This document shows, one piece after another, positions 32,038 through 41,094 of a stretch of 64,000 nt of DNA. Below the pieces are notes generated by a model. The model was not told the origin of the DNA. It saw nothing but the letters and a program-made list of their open reading frames with translations, and did not search any database. The DNA is from Dechloromonas sp. H13 (GTDB lineage Bacteria; Pseudomonadota; Gammaproteobacteria; Burkholderiales; Rhodocyclaceae). Location: NCBI RefSeq assembly GCF_009469615.1, contig NZ_SSXX01000004.1:124001-188000 (forward strand), read 5' to 3'. Position 1 is the stretch's first letter. The number at the start of each line of letters is the position of its first letter. The position numbers and the translations under genes are program-made.

Positions 32038-32771
32038 GACCTTCGTATGCCGCGACGTGCGCGACTATCGCTTCCCAATGTTCCGTTGCACCTGATTCAG
32101 CGCGGCAACAACCGGCAAGCCTGTTTCTTCGCCGATGAAGACTATCTGTTCTACCTCGAGTGGCTGAAGGATTGTGCCGGCAAGGCGGGCTGCGAGATTC
32201 ACGCCTACGTGCTGATGACGAATCACGTGCATTTGATGCTGTCCTCGCAGACGGCAGGTGGTGCGGGAACGATGATGAAGGCGCTGGGGCAGCGTTACGT
32301 GCAGTACGTCAATCGCACCTATCGACGAAGCGGCACCCTGTGGGAGGGGCGTTTCCGTTCCTGCCTGCTACAGGAGGAGAACTATCTGCTGGCTTGCCAG
32401 CGCTATATCGAGTTGAATCCGGTCAGGGCGGGCATGGTTGTCCATCCCGGCGAGTACCGTTGGTCAAGCTACGGGGCAAATGCCCAGGGCGAGGGGAATT
32501 CCCTGGTTAGCCCCCATGAGAGGTACCTTGCGTTGGGGGCCGAGGCGGAGTCGAGGCGATCCGCCTACCGCGAATTGTTCCGGCATGAACTGGCGCCAGG
32601 CGTGGTCGACGAGATTCGCGGGGCGACGAACGGGAACTACGTGCTAGGCGAAAGCCGTTTTGCCGAGCAGATTGCCCTGGTTCTGGGCCGCCGGGCGCAA
32701 CCGGGAAAACCGGGTCGCCCGCGCAAGGAGATGGTGCCGGAATCGGAAGAACTGTTTTGAAAACGGGGTCT
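31997..32771. mobile_element. RAYT unit flanked by 12-bp inverted repeats
   Basis: AGACCCCGTTTT (31997-32008) and its exact complement (32760-32771) bracket the intact transposase gene; the right copy starts on the last base of its stop codon. The left repeat is part of the REP-like palindrome GGGGACAGACCCC (31991-32003). A related GGGGTCAGAGAC lies at 31630-31641 ahead of the truncated copy. Confidence 0.6.
32047..32760 (+). CDS. REP-associated tyrosine transposase (RAYT, Y1 family)
   Basis: A 237-residue single-strand transposase-type protein. The metal-binding HUH motif is TNHVHLML, the catalytic region is LLACQRYIELNPVRAGM (Tyr nucleophile) followed by YRWSSYGANAQG, and a basic C-terminal tail (GKPGRPRKE) ends it. 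It follows a truncated paralogue in the same orientation. RAYTs are thought to mobilise or maintain REP palindromes; short GGGGTC/GACCCC palindromes surround this gene. Confidence 0.92.
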   Translation: MPRRARLSLPNVPLHLIQRGNNRQACFFADEDYLFYLEWLKDCAGKAGCEIHAYVLMTNHVHLMLSSQTAGGAGTMMKALGQRYVQYVNRTYRRSGTLWEGRFRSCLLQEENYLLACQRYIELNPVRAGMVVHPGEYRWSSYGANAQGEGNSLVSPHERYLALGAEAESRRSAYRELFRHELAPGVVDEIRGATNGNYVLGESRFAEQIALVLGRRAQPGKPGRPRKEMVPESEELF

Positions 32772-32794
32772 TTCTCAGTTTTCCTTGGGTTTGT

Positions 32795-32804
32795 TGCGGT
32801 CGAC
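32795..32804 (+). repeat. Intergenic TGCGGTCGAC motif after the RAYT gene
   Basis: The motif is embedded in TTTGTTGCGGTCGACCGCC followed by AAAAAG, in the non-coding gap between the convergent RAYT and lipA genes. Confidence 0.55.
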
Positions 32805-32894
32805 CGCCAAAAAGGGGCAAAAATGCTTGCCCGGCATGGAGCGGCGAGTAATGGGGTGTTGCGACCGGGGCCGTTCCGATAATGGTTGTGCGGC

Positions 32895-33839
32895 TCAGGC
32901 GACGCCGGCAGTGTGCGCCTGCTGGTCAGCCCAGTAGCTGGAACGGACCATTGGCGCGCAGGCGGCGCCGGTGAAGCCCATCTTTTTGGCTTCTTCCTCG
33001 TACATCCTGAAGGTGTCTGGCGGCACGTAGCGGCTGACCGGCAGGTGGTGCCCGGTTGGCGCCAGGTACTGGCCGATGGTCAGCATCTCGACGTCGTGGG
33101 CGCGCAGGTCGCGCATGACGTCGAGGATTTCCTCATCGGTTTCGCCGAGGCCGACCATCAGGCCGGATTTGGTCGAGACCTGCGGGTAGCGCGCCTTGAA
33201 CTGCTTGAGGAATTCGAGCGAGTGGGCATAGTCGGCGCCCGGGCGGGCCTGCTTGTAGAGGCGCGGCACGGTTTCCATGTTGTGGTTGAGGACGTCGGGC
33301 AGCGCGCCGCCGAGGACGTCGAGGGCGACTTCCATGCGGCCGCGGAAGTCGGGGACCAGGGTTTCGACGGTGGTGGCCGGCGACAGGTCGCGGACGTGGC
33401 GGATCACGTCGACGAAGTGCTGGGCGCCGCCGTCGCGCAGGTCGTCGCGGTCGACGCTGGTGATGACCACATATTTGAGCTTGAGCGCGGCGACCGATTC
33501 GCCGAGCTGGCGCGGTTCATCCGGGTTGGGCGGCAGCGGCTGGCCGTGGCCGACGTCGCAGAAGGGGCAGCGGCGGGTGCAGATGTCGCCGAGGATCATG
33601 AAGGTCGCCGTGCCGCGCCCGAAGCACTCGCCGATGTTGGGGCAGGTGGCTTCCTCGCAGACGGTGTGCAGCTTGCGTTCACGCAGCATGGCCTTGATCT
33701 CGCCGAAGCGCCCGGCGCTGTTGCCGGCCTTGACGCGGATCCAGTCGGGTTTCTTGAGCGGCCGGTCGACCGGGACGATCTTGATCGGGATGCGCGCGGT
33801 TTTGAGTTCGCCTTTTTGCTTGACGCCTTTTTCAGCCAT
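32895..33839 (-). CDS. lipA: Lipoyl synthase LipA
   Basis: A 314-residue radical SAM enzyme that inserts two sulfurs into protein-bound octanoyl groups. The auxiliary cluster cysteines are Cys61, Cys66 and Cys72 ([12 protein letters not shown]), the radical SAM cluster is Cys87-x3-Cys91-x2-Cys94 (CTRRCPFC), and the C-terminal RSSYWAD supplies the RSSY serine. GGAAAT precedes ATG 33839. It overlaps lipB by 8 bp in the dacC-dat-ybeD-lipB-lipA cluster, so octanoyl transfer and sulfur insertion are co-expressed. Confidence 0.97.
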   Translation of the reverse strand: MAEKGVKQKGELKTARIPIKIVPVDRPLKKPDWIRVKAGNSAGRFGEIKAMLRERKLHTVCEEATCPNIGECFGRGTATFMILGDICTRRCPFCDVGHGQPLPPNPDEPRQLGESVAALKLKYVVITSVDRDDLRDGGAQHFVDVIRHVRDLSPATTVETLVPDFRGRMEVALDVLGGALPDVLNHNMETVPRLYKQARPGADYAHSLEFLKQFKARYPQVSTKSGLMVGLGETDEEILDVMRDLRAHDVEMLTIGQYLAPTGHHLPVSRYVPPDTFRMYEEEAKKMGFTGAACAPMVRSSYWADQQAHTAGVA

Positions 33840-34449
33840 GTTGTATTTCCAGTTGCCGTAGCAGGTGTTGAGAGAGTTGCTCGCCGGCCTCGTGAGCGGT
33901 GAGCGGAATGCCGAGGTCGCGGGTTTGCGTGACCTTGAGCCCAGCATAGCCGCAAGGGTTGATTGCGGTAAATGGGTAAAGATCCATATCGACATTGAGC
34001 GACAAGCCGTGGTAGCTGCAGCCGTTCCTGATCTTGAGGCCGAGGGCGGCAATCTTGGCATCGCCGACGTAGACGCCCGGGGCGCCGGTGCGGCGCTCGG
34101 CGGCAACGCCATGTGCCGCGAGAAACTCGATGATGCCCTGTTCGATGGCGGTGACCAGTTCGCGGACCTTGATCTTCAGGCGGGCCAGATCGAGCAGCAG
34201 GTAGATCACCACCTGGCCGGGGCCGTGGTAGGTGACCTGGCCGCCACGGTCGATCTTGACGATTGGGATGCCGATATCTTCGAGCAGGTGTTCGGGCTTG
34301 CCGGCCTGGCCCAGCGTGAACACCGGCGGATGCTCGACGATCCACAGTTCGTCGGGCGTTTCAGGGGTGCGGGCGGCAGTGAAATCCTGCATGGCCTGGA
34401 AGGTCGGCGCGTAGTCGACCCGTCCCAGACGTTTGACGACGCAATCCAC
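33832..34449 (-). CDS. lipB: Octanoyl-ACP:protein N-octanoyltransferase LipB
   Basis: A 205-residue cytoplasmic enzyme that moves octanoate from ACP to lipoyl domains. The family signature [16 protein letters not shown] is at 68-83; the catalytic pair is Lys132 (GDAKIAALG) and Cys166 (NPCGYAGL), spaced as in E. coli LipB. It starts with GTG one base after the ybeD stop, so it depends on translational coupling. It ends inside lipA. Confidence 0.95.
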   Translation of the reverse strand: MDCVVKRLGRVDYAPTFQAMQDFTAARTPETPDELWIVEHPPVFTLGQAGKPEHLLEDIGIPIVKIDRGGQVTYHGPGQVVIYLLLDLARLKIKVRELVTAIEQGIIEFLAAHGVAAERRTGAPGVYVGDAKIAALGLKIRNGCSYHGLSLNVDMDLYPFTAINPCGYAGLKVTQTRDLGIPLTAHEAGEQLSQHLLRQLEIQHG

Positions 34450-34450
34450 G

Positions 34451-34720
34451 TTACAGGACGACCTTCACCAGCGGGTGCGCAGTCAGGTCCATGTACAGGG
34501 CGTCGAGTTGCGGCTTCGAGGTGGCGACCACTGTGCACGTCAGGCTCAGATAGTTGCCGCCGGAGCTGGCGCGCATCTCCATCGTCGCGCCGTCGAAGTC
34601 GGGAGCGTGGCGGGTGACGATCTCGAGGACGACCTGGGCGAGCTCGTCCTCCGCCTTGCCCATGATCTTCAGGGGAAAGTCGCAGGGAAATTCGAGGAGG
34701 GTGTCCTTGTACGAAGCCAT
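34451..34720 (-). CDS. ybeD: YbeD/DUF493 family protein
   Basis: An 89-residue protein of the UPF0250/YbeD family, which has an ACT-like fold and unknown function. The family-type [21 protein letters not shown] start and [22 protein letters not shown] core are visible. Its place between a dacC/dat pair and lipB is the conserved arrangement in proteobacteria. Confidence 0.9.
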   Translation of the reverse strand: MASYKDTLLEFPCDFPLKIMGKAEDELAQVVLEIVTRHAPDFDGATMEMRASSGGNYLSLTCTVVATSKPQLDALYMDLTAHPLVKVVL

Positions 34721-34721
34721 C

Positions 34722-35597
34722 TCAGCCTTTGCGCATTACAGTGTTCTTGAAATCCTGATACCACTGCCACATCCGCTCGCCGACCGGGCCCGGCTTGCCG
34801 TTGCCGACGGGAGCTCCGTCGAGCGTCGTGATCGCCAGCACTTCCTTGGTCGAGGAGGTCATCCAGACCTCGTCGGCGGCGCGAAGTTCATTTTCGTGAA
34901 TTTCGCGTATTTCGAGCGGTTGACCGTGGCAGGCGGCCAGTTCTAGGACGACGTCGTAGGTGATGCCGGGCAGCATGAAGCGGGTCTTTGGCGGGGCGAG
35001 CAGCACGCCGTCCCTGACCACGAAGATGTTCGACGCCGCACCTTCCTTCAGGCAGCCGTCGCGGATCAGCAGCGCCTCGGCGCAACCGGCGTCGACCGCC
35101 TGCTGGCGGGCCAGGATGTTGGCGAGCAGCGAGATCACCTTGAGGTCGCAGTGCGCCCAGCGGTCGTCGGCGACGGTGATCGCGGCGACGCCCCGGGCGC
35201 GAACGTCGGACGGCGTGGTGACCAGCGGCGAGGCGAAGGCGAAGACGGTCGGCGGCACGCCGGCCGGCGGGAAGGCGTGGTCGCGCTTGTCGTCGGCGCC
35301 GCGCGTGACCTGCAGGTAGATCGACAGGTCTTCCCACGGCGCTTCGGCGATCAGCCGGTCGACGACGGCCGTCCAGCCGGCGGTGTCGAGCGGGTTGGCC
35401 AGGCGGATGCCGTCGAGCGTCGCCTGCAGCCGCGCCAGGTGTTCGGCGCAGCGGAAGGGGCGCCGCGAGTAGACCGGGATCAGTTCATAGACCCCGTCGC
35501 CGTAGAGAAACCCCCGGTCGAGCGGCGAGATGCCGGCTTCCGCCAGCGGCAGGAAGCGGCCGTTCAGGTAGACGGGGTCGGCGACATAGGGGGTCAT
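34722..35597 (-). CDS. dat: D-amino acid/branched-chain-type PLP aminotransferase (fold IV)
   Basis: A 291-residue PLP enzyme of aminotransferase class IV. SPLDRGFLYGDGVYE is the N-terminal motif, Lys153 in DLKVISLLANILARQ is the expected Schiff-base lysine, and KEGAASNIF with MTSSTKEVLAI complete the phosphate-binding parts. It most resembles D-alanine aminotransferases, which supply D-Glu/D-Ala for peptidoglycan, in keeping with dacC next door. The gene is 4 bp from dacC and 1 bp from ybeD. Confidence 0.88.
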   Translation of the reverse strand: MTPYVADPVYLNGRFLPLAEAGISPLDRGFLYGDGVYELIPVYSRRPFRCAEHLARLQATLDGIRLANPLDTAGWTAVVDRLIAEAPWEDLSIYLQVTRGADDKRDHAFPPAGVPPTVFAFASPLVTTPSDVRARGVAAITVADDRWAHCDLKVISLLANILARQQAVDAGCAEALLIRDGCLKEGAASNIFVVRDGVLLAPPKTRFMLPGITYDVVLELAACHGQPLEIREIHENELRAADEVWMTSSTKEVLAITTLDGAPVGNGKPGPVGERMWQWYQDFKNTVMRKG

Positions 35598-35601
35598 GGG
35601 C

Positions 35602-36741
35602 TTACTGGAACCAGAGCAGGACGCTGTCGATGGTACGACCGAAGATGCCGATCAAACCGACATTTTCAAGGGCCGGCACGGGATATTCGCCATACAGCTT
35701 GCCGTCGATGGTGACCTTCAGCGAACCGAGCGGCTGGCCGGCCTCGATCGGCGCCATCAGGCGCGGCTGCGGCGTGAATTCGCTCTTGACCTTGTCGGCG
35801 TAGCCGCGCGGCACGGCAATCATGAACGGCCGGTCGAAGCCGGCCTTGACCGTCTTCTGCGTACCCTTCCAGACGCGCAGCGTGGCCACCGGCTGGTCCT
35901 TGGGGAACAGCGTCACGGCGTCGTAGGACTGGAAGCCCCAGTTGAGCAGCTTGAGCGATTCGCTGGCGCGCGTGGCGTCCGACTTGGTGCCGAGAACCAC
36001 CGACAGCAGGCGGCGCTGGTCACGCAGGGCCGACGAAACCAGGCAGTAGCCGGCGCCCTCGGTATGGCCGGTCTTGACGCCGTCGACCGATGAATCCATG
36101 AACAGCAGGCGGTTGCGGTTGGGCTGGGTGATGTTGTTGTAACGGAATTCCTTCATCGAGTAATACTTCCTGTATTCCTCGGGGAAGTCGCGGATCAGCG
36201 CCGCCGCCAGCGTCGCCAGGTCGCGCGCCGTGGTGTATAGCTGCGGGTCGGGCAGGCCGGTCGAATTGGTGAAGTTCGACGAGTTCATGCCGAGACGCTT
36301 GGCCTCGCGGTTCATCATCTGCGCAAAACTCTCCTCGCTGCCGGCGATCGCCTCGGCCAGCGCGACACAGGCGTCGTTGCCGGATTGCACGATCATGCCC
36401 TTGATCAGGTCTTCCACCGGCACCTGTGTGTCGACCTTGATGAACATCTTTGAGCCGCCGGTTTTCCAGGCCTTCTGCGAGACCGGGATCGGCTGGTCGA
36501 GGGCGATGGTCTTCTGGCGCAGCGCGGCGAAGGTCAGGTAGGCCGTCATCAGCTTGGTCAGCGAGGCGGGCTCGATGCGCTCGTCTGGCTTTTCTGCGGT
36601 CAACACCTGGCCGGAGCCCATTTCCAGCAGCAGCCAGGATTTGGCGGCGAGTGTCGGGGGCACCGGCAGTTGCTGGGCCGTCGCGTGGCCGGCGAGCGTG
36701 ATCAGCGCGAGGAGGGCGATGAATTTGCGAATTTGGAGCAT
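35602..36741 (-). CDS. dacC: D-alanyl-D-alanine carboxypeptidase (PBP5/6 type)
   Basis: A 379-residue periplasmic penicillin-binding protein that trims peptidoglycan pentapeptides. Signal peptide 1-22 (ITLAGHATAQ). The catalytic tetrad is Ser60-x-x-Lys63 (SLTK), the SGN motif is at 120-122, and KTG is at 223-225. The C-terminal amphipathic anchor region ends RTIDSVLLWFQ. The first gene of the cluster running to lipA. A TATAAT box on the minus strand (36783-36778) lies about 36 nt upstream of the start. Confidence 0.95.
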   Translation of the reverse strand: MLQIRKFIALLALITLAGHATAQQLPVPPTLAAKSWLLLEMGSGQVLTAEKPDERIEPASLTKLMTAYLTFAALRQKTIALDQPIPVSQKAWKTGGSKMFIKVDTQVPVEDLIKGMIVQSGNDACVALAEAIAGSEESFAQMMNREAKRLGMNSSNFTNSTGLPDPQLYTTARDLATLAAALIRDFPEEYRKYYSMKEFRYNNITQPNRNRLLFMDSSVDGVKTGHTEGAGYCLVSSALRDQRRLLSVVLGTKSDATRASESLKLLNWGFQSYDAVTLFPKDQPVATLRVWKGTQKTVKAGFDRPFMIAVPRGYADKVKSEFTPQPRLMAPIEAGQPLGSLKVTIDGKLYGEYPVPALENVGLIGIFGRTIDSVLLWFQ

Positions 36742-36777
36742 GGAATTTTCGATTCTGGTTCTGCGTCGGGGGAAGGG

Positions 36778-36783
36778 ATTATA
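36778..36783 (-). promoter_or_regulatory. Putative -10 box of the dacC-lipA operon
   Basis: TATAAT on the minus strand, which would place the start near 36771 and give a ~30-nt leader. No convincing -35 box is visible upstream. Confidence 0.5.
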
Positions 36784-36795
36784 CCCCTCGTGGAA

Positions 36796-37695
36796 TCAGG
36801 CGCCCGGCGGCGTCGGCGACGACGAGCACAGGACCTCGATGGCCGGATGGCGGATGCGCCGTTCGTTCGAGATGGCGTAGATCTGCTCGCTGACGCCACT
36901 CATCTCGCCGAGCGGCCGGGCGTCGAGCTGTTCGGCGACCTGCGCCGCGAGCGCCAGCGGCGCCGGAAAGAGGCCGAGCCCGGCGCGCCCGAAGGTGGTG
37001 AGCAGGGCGCTGTCCTGGAATTCGCCGACGATGCGCGGCCGGATGCCGATGCTCTCGATCCAGCGGTCGATGCGCCCGCGCAGGGCATTCTGGCGGGTCG
37101 GCAGGAAGAGCGGCGCGTCGTTCAGGCTGGCCGGGAAGTCGGGGGCATAGCGCGCGACCAGTGCGGCGCTGCCGAACAGGCCGGCGGCGAAGTCGCCGAG
37201 GGGCGTGCTGAACACCTTGAGGTTGCCGCTGACCGGCGCCGGGCGGTCGGTCAGCACGACGTCGAGGTGGTGCAGCGCCAGTTCGGCGAGCAGCGGCTCG
37301 AAACCGCCCTCGCTGCAGATCAGGCGCACGTCTTCCGGCATCGCCAGCACCGACGCCAGCAGCCGGTAGGCCAGCAGCTTGGGAATGCCGTCCGAGATGC
37401 CGGCGCGCAGGCGCAGGGCGCTGCCGCTGTCGGCGTTGCGCACCGCCTCCTCCAGCGCCTCGCCGAGCTGGAAGATCTGGTCGGCGTAACCGAGCGCCAG
37501 GCGCCCGGCGTCGCTCAGGGCCAGCCCGCGCCCCTGGCTGACGAACAGCGCCTTGCCCAGGCTGCGTTCGAGCAGCGACAGCTGGCCGCTGATCGTCTGC
37601 ACCGCCACGCCGAGGCGCTCGGCGGCGCGCGTCATGCTGCCCTCGTGCGCGACGACCCAGAAATAGTGCAGGTGCTTGTAGTTCAGGTTGGCCAT
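36796..37695 (-). CDS. nhaR: LysR-family regulator, NhaR type
   Basis: A 299-residue transcription regulator. The N-terminal winged HTH reads NYKHLHYFWVVAHEGSMTRA with LGVAVQTISGQLSLLE, the pattern typical of NhaR (sodium/pH-responsive activator). The effector domain follows from about residue 90. The gene is divergent from htpX with about 100 bp between starts, so it could control that gene or its own. No nhaA antiporter gene lies in the window. Confidence 0.85.
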   Translation of the reverse strand: MANLNYKHLHYFWVVAHEGSMTRAAERLGVAVQTISGQLSLLERSLGKALFVSQGRGLALSDAGRLALGYADQIFQLGEALEEAVRNADSGSALRLRAGISDGIPKLLAYRLLASVLAMPEDVRLICSEGGFEPLLAELALHHLDVVLTDRPAPVSGNLKVFSTPLGDFAAGLFGSAALVARYAPDFPASLNDAPLFLPTRQNALRGRIDRWIESIGIRPRIVGEFQDSALLTTFGRAGLGLFPAPLALAAQVAEQLDARPLGEMSGVSEQIYAISNERRIRHPAIEVLCSSSPTPPGA

Positions 37696-37798
37696 GGATT
37701 ATCCGTAAAAAACGAAATATGCGTCAGTCTGAATAAGGTTTTAAAGGAGTGTCAAGCGCATTATCATGACGGCGTTTTCTGTCCCGATGGAGACCATC

Positions 37799-38671
37799 AT
37801 GAAACGTGTTCTTCTGTTCCTCGCCACCAACCTCGCCGTCATGCTGGTGCTCGGCGTGGCGGCCAGCCTGCTCGGCGTCAATCGCTTCCTGACCGCCAAC
37901 GGCCTCAACCTCGGCATGCTGCTCGCCTTTTCCGCGCTGATCGGCTTCGGCGGCGCCTTCATCTCGCTGCTGATGTCGAAGACCATGGCCAAGTGGAGCA
38001 CCGGGGCGCAGGTCATCGAGTCGCCCAGCACCTCGACCGAGGTCTGGCTGGTCGATACCGTAGCCCGCCTGGCCGAACGCGCCGGCCTGCCGATGCCGGA
38101 AGTGGCCATCTATGAAGGTGAACCGAACGCCTTCGCCACCGGCGCCACGAAGAACAGCTCGCTGGTCGCGGTGTCGACCGGCCTGCTCGCCAGCATGACG
38201 CGCGAGGAGGCCGAGGCCGTGCTCGCCCACGAAGTCGCCCACATCGCCAACGGCGACATGGTGACATTGACGCTGATCCAGGGCGTGGTCAACACCTTCG
38301 TCGTCTTCCTCGCCCGCGTCGTCGGCTATGTGGTCGATGGCTTCCTGCGCCGCGGCGAGGAAAACAGCGGGCCGGGGATCGGCTACATGGTCACCAGCAT
38401 GATCTGCGAGGTGATCTTCGGCGTGCTCGCCAGCATCATCGTTGCCTGGTTCTCCCGGCAGCGCGAGTTCCGTGCTGACGCCGGCGCGGCGCAACTGATG
38501 CGCTCGCCGGTGCCGATGCAGAACGCGCTGCGCCGCCTCGGCAGCCTGCATACCGAACCGCTGCCGTCGAACATGGCGGCTTCCGGCATCGCCGGCGGCG
38601 CCGGCCTGATGGCGCTGTTCGCCACTCACCCGCCGCTGGAAGAGCGGATTGCTGCGCTGAATCATTCCTGA
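37799..38671 (+). CDS. htpX: Membrane metalloprotease HtpX
   Basis: A 290-residue inner-membrane zinc protease that degrades misfolded membrane proteins. HEVAH (His144, Glu145, His148) is the active site, with the downstream zinc-ligand Glu in [13 protein letters not shown]; hydrophobic segments lie at about 5-25, 38-58, 160-180 and 192-215. ATG 37799 is chosen because GGAG lies just upstream and [14 protein letters not shown] is the standard HtpX start. Confidence 0.96.
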   Translation: MKRVLLFLATNLAVMLVLGVAASLLGVNRFLTANGLNLGMLLAFSALIGFGGAFISLLMSKTMAKWSTGAQVIESPSTSTEVWLVDTVARLAERAGLPMPEVAIYEGEPNAFATGATKNSSLVAVSTGLLASMTREEAEAVLAHEVAHIANGDMVTLTLIQGVVNTFVVFLARVVGYVVDGFLRRGEENSGPGIGYMVTSMICEVIFGVLASIIVAWFSRQREFRADAGAAQLMRSPVPMQNALRRLGSLHTEPLPSNMAASGIAGGAGLMALFATHPPLEERIAALNHS

Positions 38672-38703
38672 CCGCTGGCTGACACGAATGGTACGAGGCT
38701 TGC

Positions 38704-38709
38704 TAGAAT
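38704..38709 (+). promoter_or_regulatory. Putative -10 box of the czc-type operon (leaderless placement)
   Basis: TAGAAT ends 7 nt before ATG 38717. CTGACA at 38679-38684 could be a -35, although the 19-nt spacer is long. No Shine-Dalgarno precedes the ATG. Confidence 0.45.
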
Positions 38710-38716
38710 CCCGCTT

Positions 38717-39958
38717 ATGATGCATTGCACAAAACTTGTCGCCCTGGCCTGCGGGCTGGGGGCGACGCTGGCCTTCGCCCAGCCTGCCTACGACCTGCCG
38801 CAACTGGAGGCGCTGGCCCTCGATTCCAGCCGCGCCCTGTTCGCCGCGCGCGACCAGGTGACGGCGGCGCGTCATGCCGTCGATAGCGCCAGCGCCTTTC
38901 CCAACCCGGAGCTGGAGTATCTGGGCGGCACGACGCGGGCGCGCAGCAGCCTGGCCGGGACGCCGGGCGACGCGCGCAGCGTGACGCTAACCCAGCCGCT
39001 CGATATGCCGTGGCGGCGTTCGGCGCGCATCGGCGCTGCCGAGGCGGGGCTGGCGGCGACGACCGCAGCGACCCGCGGCTTCGAGGCCGACCTGCTGGCG
39101 CGCCTGCGCAGCCGCTATTTCGACGTCCTGCGCCGTGAGGCCGAGCTGCGCAATGCACGCGAAGACATGGCAGCCATGGAGAGTGTGCGCTCACGTATCG
39201 CGAAGCGCGTCGAAACCGGCGACGCCGCGCGCTTCGAGCTGATCAAGGCCGACGCCGAGGCGCTGAATGCCCAGAAGACGGCGCAGGCCGCCGGCTTCCG
39301 CGTCGATCAGGCGCGTTCCCTGTTGCGCCAGGCGGTCGGCGGCGCCCTGCCGGCCGAGTTCGTCCTGAGTGGCCGCCTCGGCGATGTGCCGCCGTTGCAG
39401 CCGCTCGACGGGCTGCGCCGGCAACTGAACGAAAGCAGCCCCGAATTGGCGCGGGCGCGCGCCGAAACGGTGCGCGCCGAGCGTCAGCTCGATCTCGAAC
39501 GCGCTCAGCGCTGGCCGAACCTGGCCGTCAAGGGCGCGTTCAACGAGGACCCCGACATGCGCGCTTCGCAACTCGGCGTGGTGCTGACGATTCCGATCTG
39601 GGATCGCCGCAGCGGCCCGGTCGGCGAAGCGGCCGCGCAGCTGTCGCGGGCGCGCAACGAGCTGCAGGCCCACGAATTTTCGCTGGCGCAGACCCTGGAG
39701 GTCGCCTACCAGCAGTACGAAATCGCCCAGACGCAGGTGACGGCGCTCGAATCGGGCATCGTCCGCCAGGCCGAGTCGGCGCTGCGCGTTGCCGAAGCCG
39801 CCTACCGTTTCGGCGAGCGCGGCTTTCTCGAAGTGCTCGACGCCCAGCGCGTCTATCGCGCGGCACGTGCCGAACTGATCGCGGCGCGCTACGAACTGGC
39901 CTCGGCCTGGGTGGAAATTGAAAGACTGCGGGCGATCCCCGGAGGAAGAAGCGAATGA
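38717..39958 (+). CDS. czcC: TolC-family outer-membrane efflux protein (CzcC type)
   Basis: A 413-residue outer-membrane channel protein of a tripartite heavy-metal RND pump. A signal peptide ends LAFAQP; two OEP repeats contain long coiled-coil helices (for example FGERGFLEVLDAQRVYRAARAE near the end). There is a 4-bp overlap with the adaptor gene. The start ATGATG sits 7 nt behind a -10-like box, without Shine-Dalgarno. Confidence 0.9.
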   Translation: MMHCTKLVALACGLGATLAFAQPAYDLPQLEALALDSSRALFAARDQVTAARHAVDSASAFPNPELEYLGGTTRARSSLAGTPGDARSVTLTQPLDMPWRRSARIGAAEAGLAATTAATRGFEADLLARLRSRYFDVLRREAELRNAREDMAAMESVRSRIAKRVETGDAARFELIKADAEALNAQKTAQAAGFRVDQARSLLRQAVGGALPAEFVLSGRLGDVPPLQPLDGLRRQLNESSPELARARAETVRAERQLDLERAQRWPNLAVKGAFNEDPDMRASQLGVVLTIPIWDRRSGPVGEAAAQLSRARNELQAHEFSLAQTLEVAYQQYEIAQTQVTALESGIVRQAESALRVAEAAYRFGERGFLEVLDAQRVYRAARAELIAARYELASAWVEIERLRAIPGGRSE

Positions 39959-41094
39959 AAAATGCTCTTTTTTGGCTGTTGACCGCAGCAGTGCTCGCCG
40001 GCTGCAACAAAGAGGATGCCAGGACGGCGGCGCCGTCGGCGAACGATCCGATGCTCGTCGCGCCGGCTCCGGAGCTGCTGGCGCAACTGCAGCTGGCCGA
40101 TGTCGGCACGCGGCCAGTCGCCGAAACCCTGCGCGTCGCCGGGCGCATCGATTTCGACGAGCAGCGCCTGGCGCGCATCGGCGCCACGGTCACCGGGCGC
40201 GTCACGCAGATCGACGCGCTGCTCGGCCAGGAAGTGAAGAAGGGCGAAGTGCTGGCGCGCCTGAACAGCAGCGAGCTGTCGAGCCAGCAGCTGGCCTATC
40301 TGAAGGCGCGTGCCCAGCTCGAACTGAACCGGCGCAATGCCGAGCGCGCCAAGGCGTTGTTCGAGGCCGACGTGATCGCTGCCGCCGAATTGCAGCGCCG
40401 CGAAAGCGAATTCCAGATATCGGTCGCCGAGACCCGCGCCGCCGCCGACCAACTGCAGCTGCTGGGCGTCAGCGCGGCGGCCATCGACCGTCTCGGCCAG
40501 CAGGGCGCGGTCGACTCGGTGACGCCAGTGGTGGCCACCATCGGCGGCGTCGTCGTCGAGCGCAAGCTGGCCCAGGGCCAGGTCGTGCAGCCGGCTGACG
40601 CACTCTTTGTGGTGGCCGATCTCTCCCGCCTGTGGGCGGTGGCGCAGGTGCCGGAACAGCAGGTCAGCCAGGTCAAGGCCGGGCAGTCGGTCAGTATCGA
40701 GGTGCCGGCGCTGGGCAACGAGAAGCTGGTCGGCAAGCTGATCTTCGTCGGCCAGACGATCAACCCGGAAACGCGTACGGTGCTCGTCCGCACCGAGCTG
40801 GACAACCGCGACGGCCGCCTCAAGCCGGCCATGCTGGCCTCGATGCTGATCGAGGCGAAGCCGGTCGAGCACCTGGTGGTCCCGGCCAGCGCCGTGGTGC
40901 GCGAAAACGACGAGGACCATGTCTTCGTCGCCGAGGGCGACGGCGTGTTCCGCCTGCTCAAGGTCAAGCTCGGTCCCGAGCACAGCGGGGTGCGGGTGGT
41001 CCTCGCCGGGCTCAAGGGGCAGGAGAAGGTGGTCGTCGGCGGCGCCTTCCATCTGAACAACGAGCGTAACCGCAAGGAAATGGAGGGCGCGTGA
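39955..41094 (+). CDS. czcB: RND efflux periplasmic adaptor (CzcB type)
   Basis: A 379-residue membrane-fusion protein. A lipobox-like LAGCN (Cys about 19) suggests lipid anchoring. The lipoyl-like half-motif GRVTQIDALLGQEVKKGEVLARL, a coiled hairpin (LKARAQLELNRRNAERAKAL), and the second half VVERKLAQGQVVQPADALF are in the usual order. It lacks the His-rich metal-binding tail seen in some CzcB proteins. Overlaps both neighbours by 4 bp. Confidence 0.92.
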   Translation: MKNALFWLLTAAVLAGCNKEDARTAAPSANDPMLVAPAPELLAQLQLADVGTRPVAETLRVAGRIDFDEQRLARIGATVTGRVTQIDALLGQEVKKGEVLARLNSSELSSQQLAYLKARAQLELNRRNAERAKALFEADVIAAAELQRRESEFQISVAETRAAADQLQLLGVSAAAIDRLGQQGAVDSVTPVVATIGGVVVERKLAQGQVVQPADALFVVADLSRLWAVAQVPEQQVSQVKAGQSVSIEVPALGNEKLVGKLIFVGQTINPETRTVLVRTELDNRDGRLKPAMLASMLIEAKPVEHLVVPASAVVRENDEDHVFVAEGDGVFRLLKVKLGPEHSGVRVVLAGLKGQEKVVVGGAFHLNNERNRKEMEGA

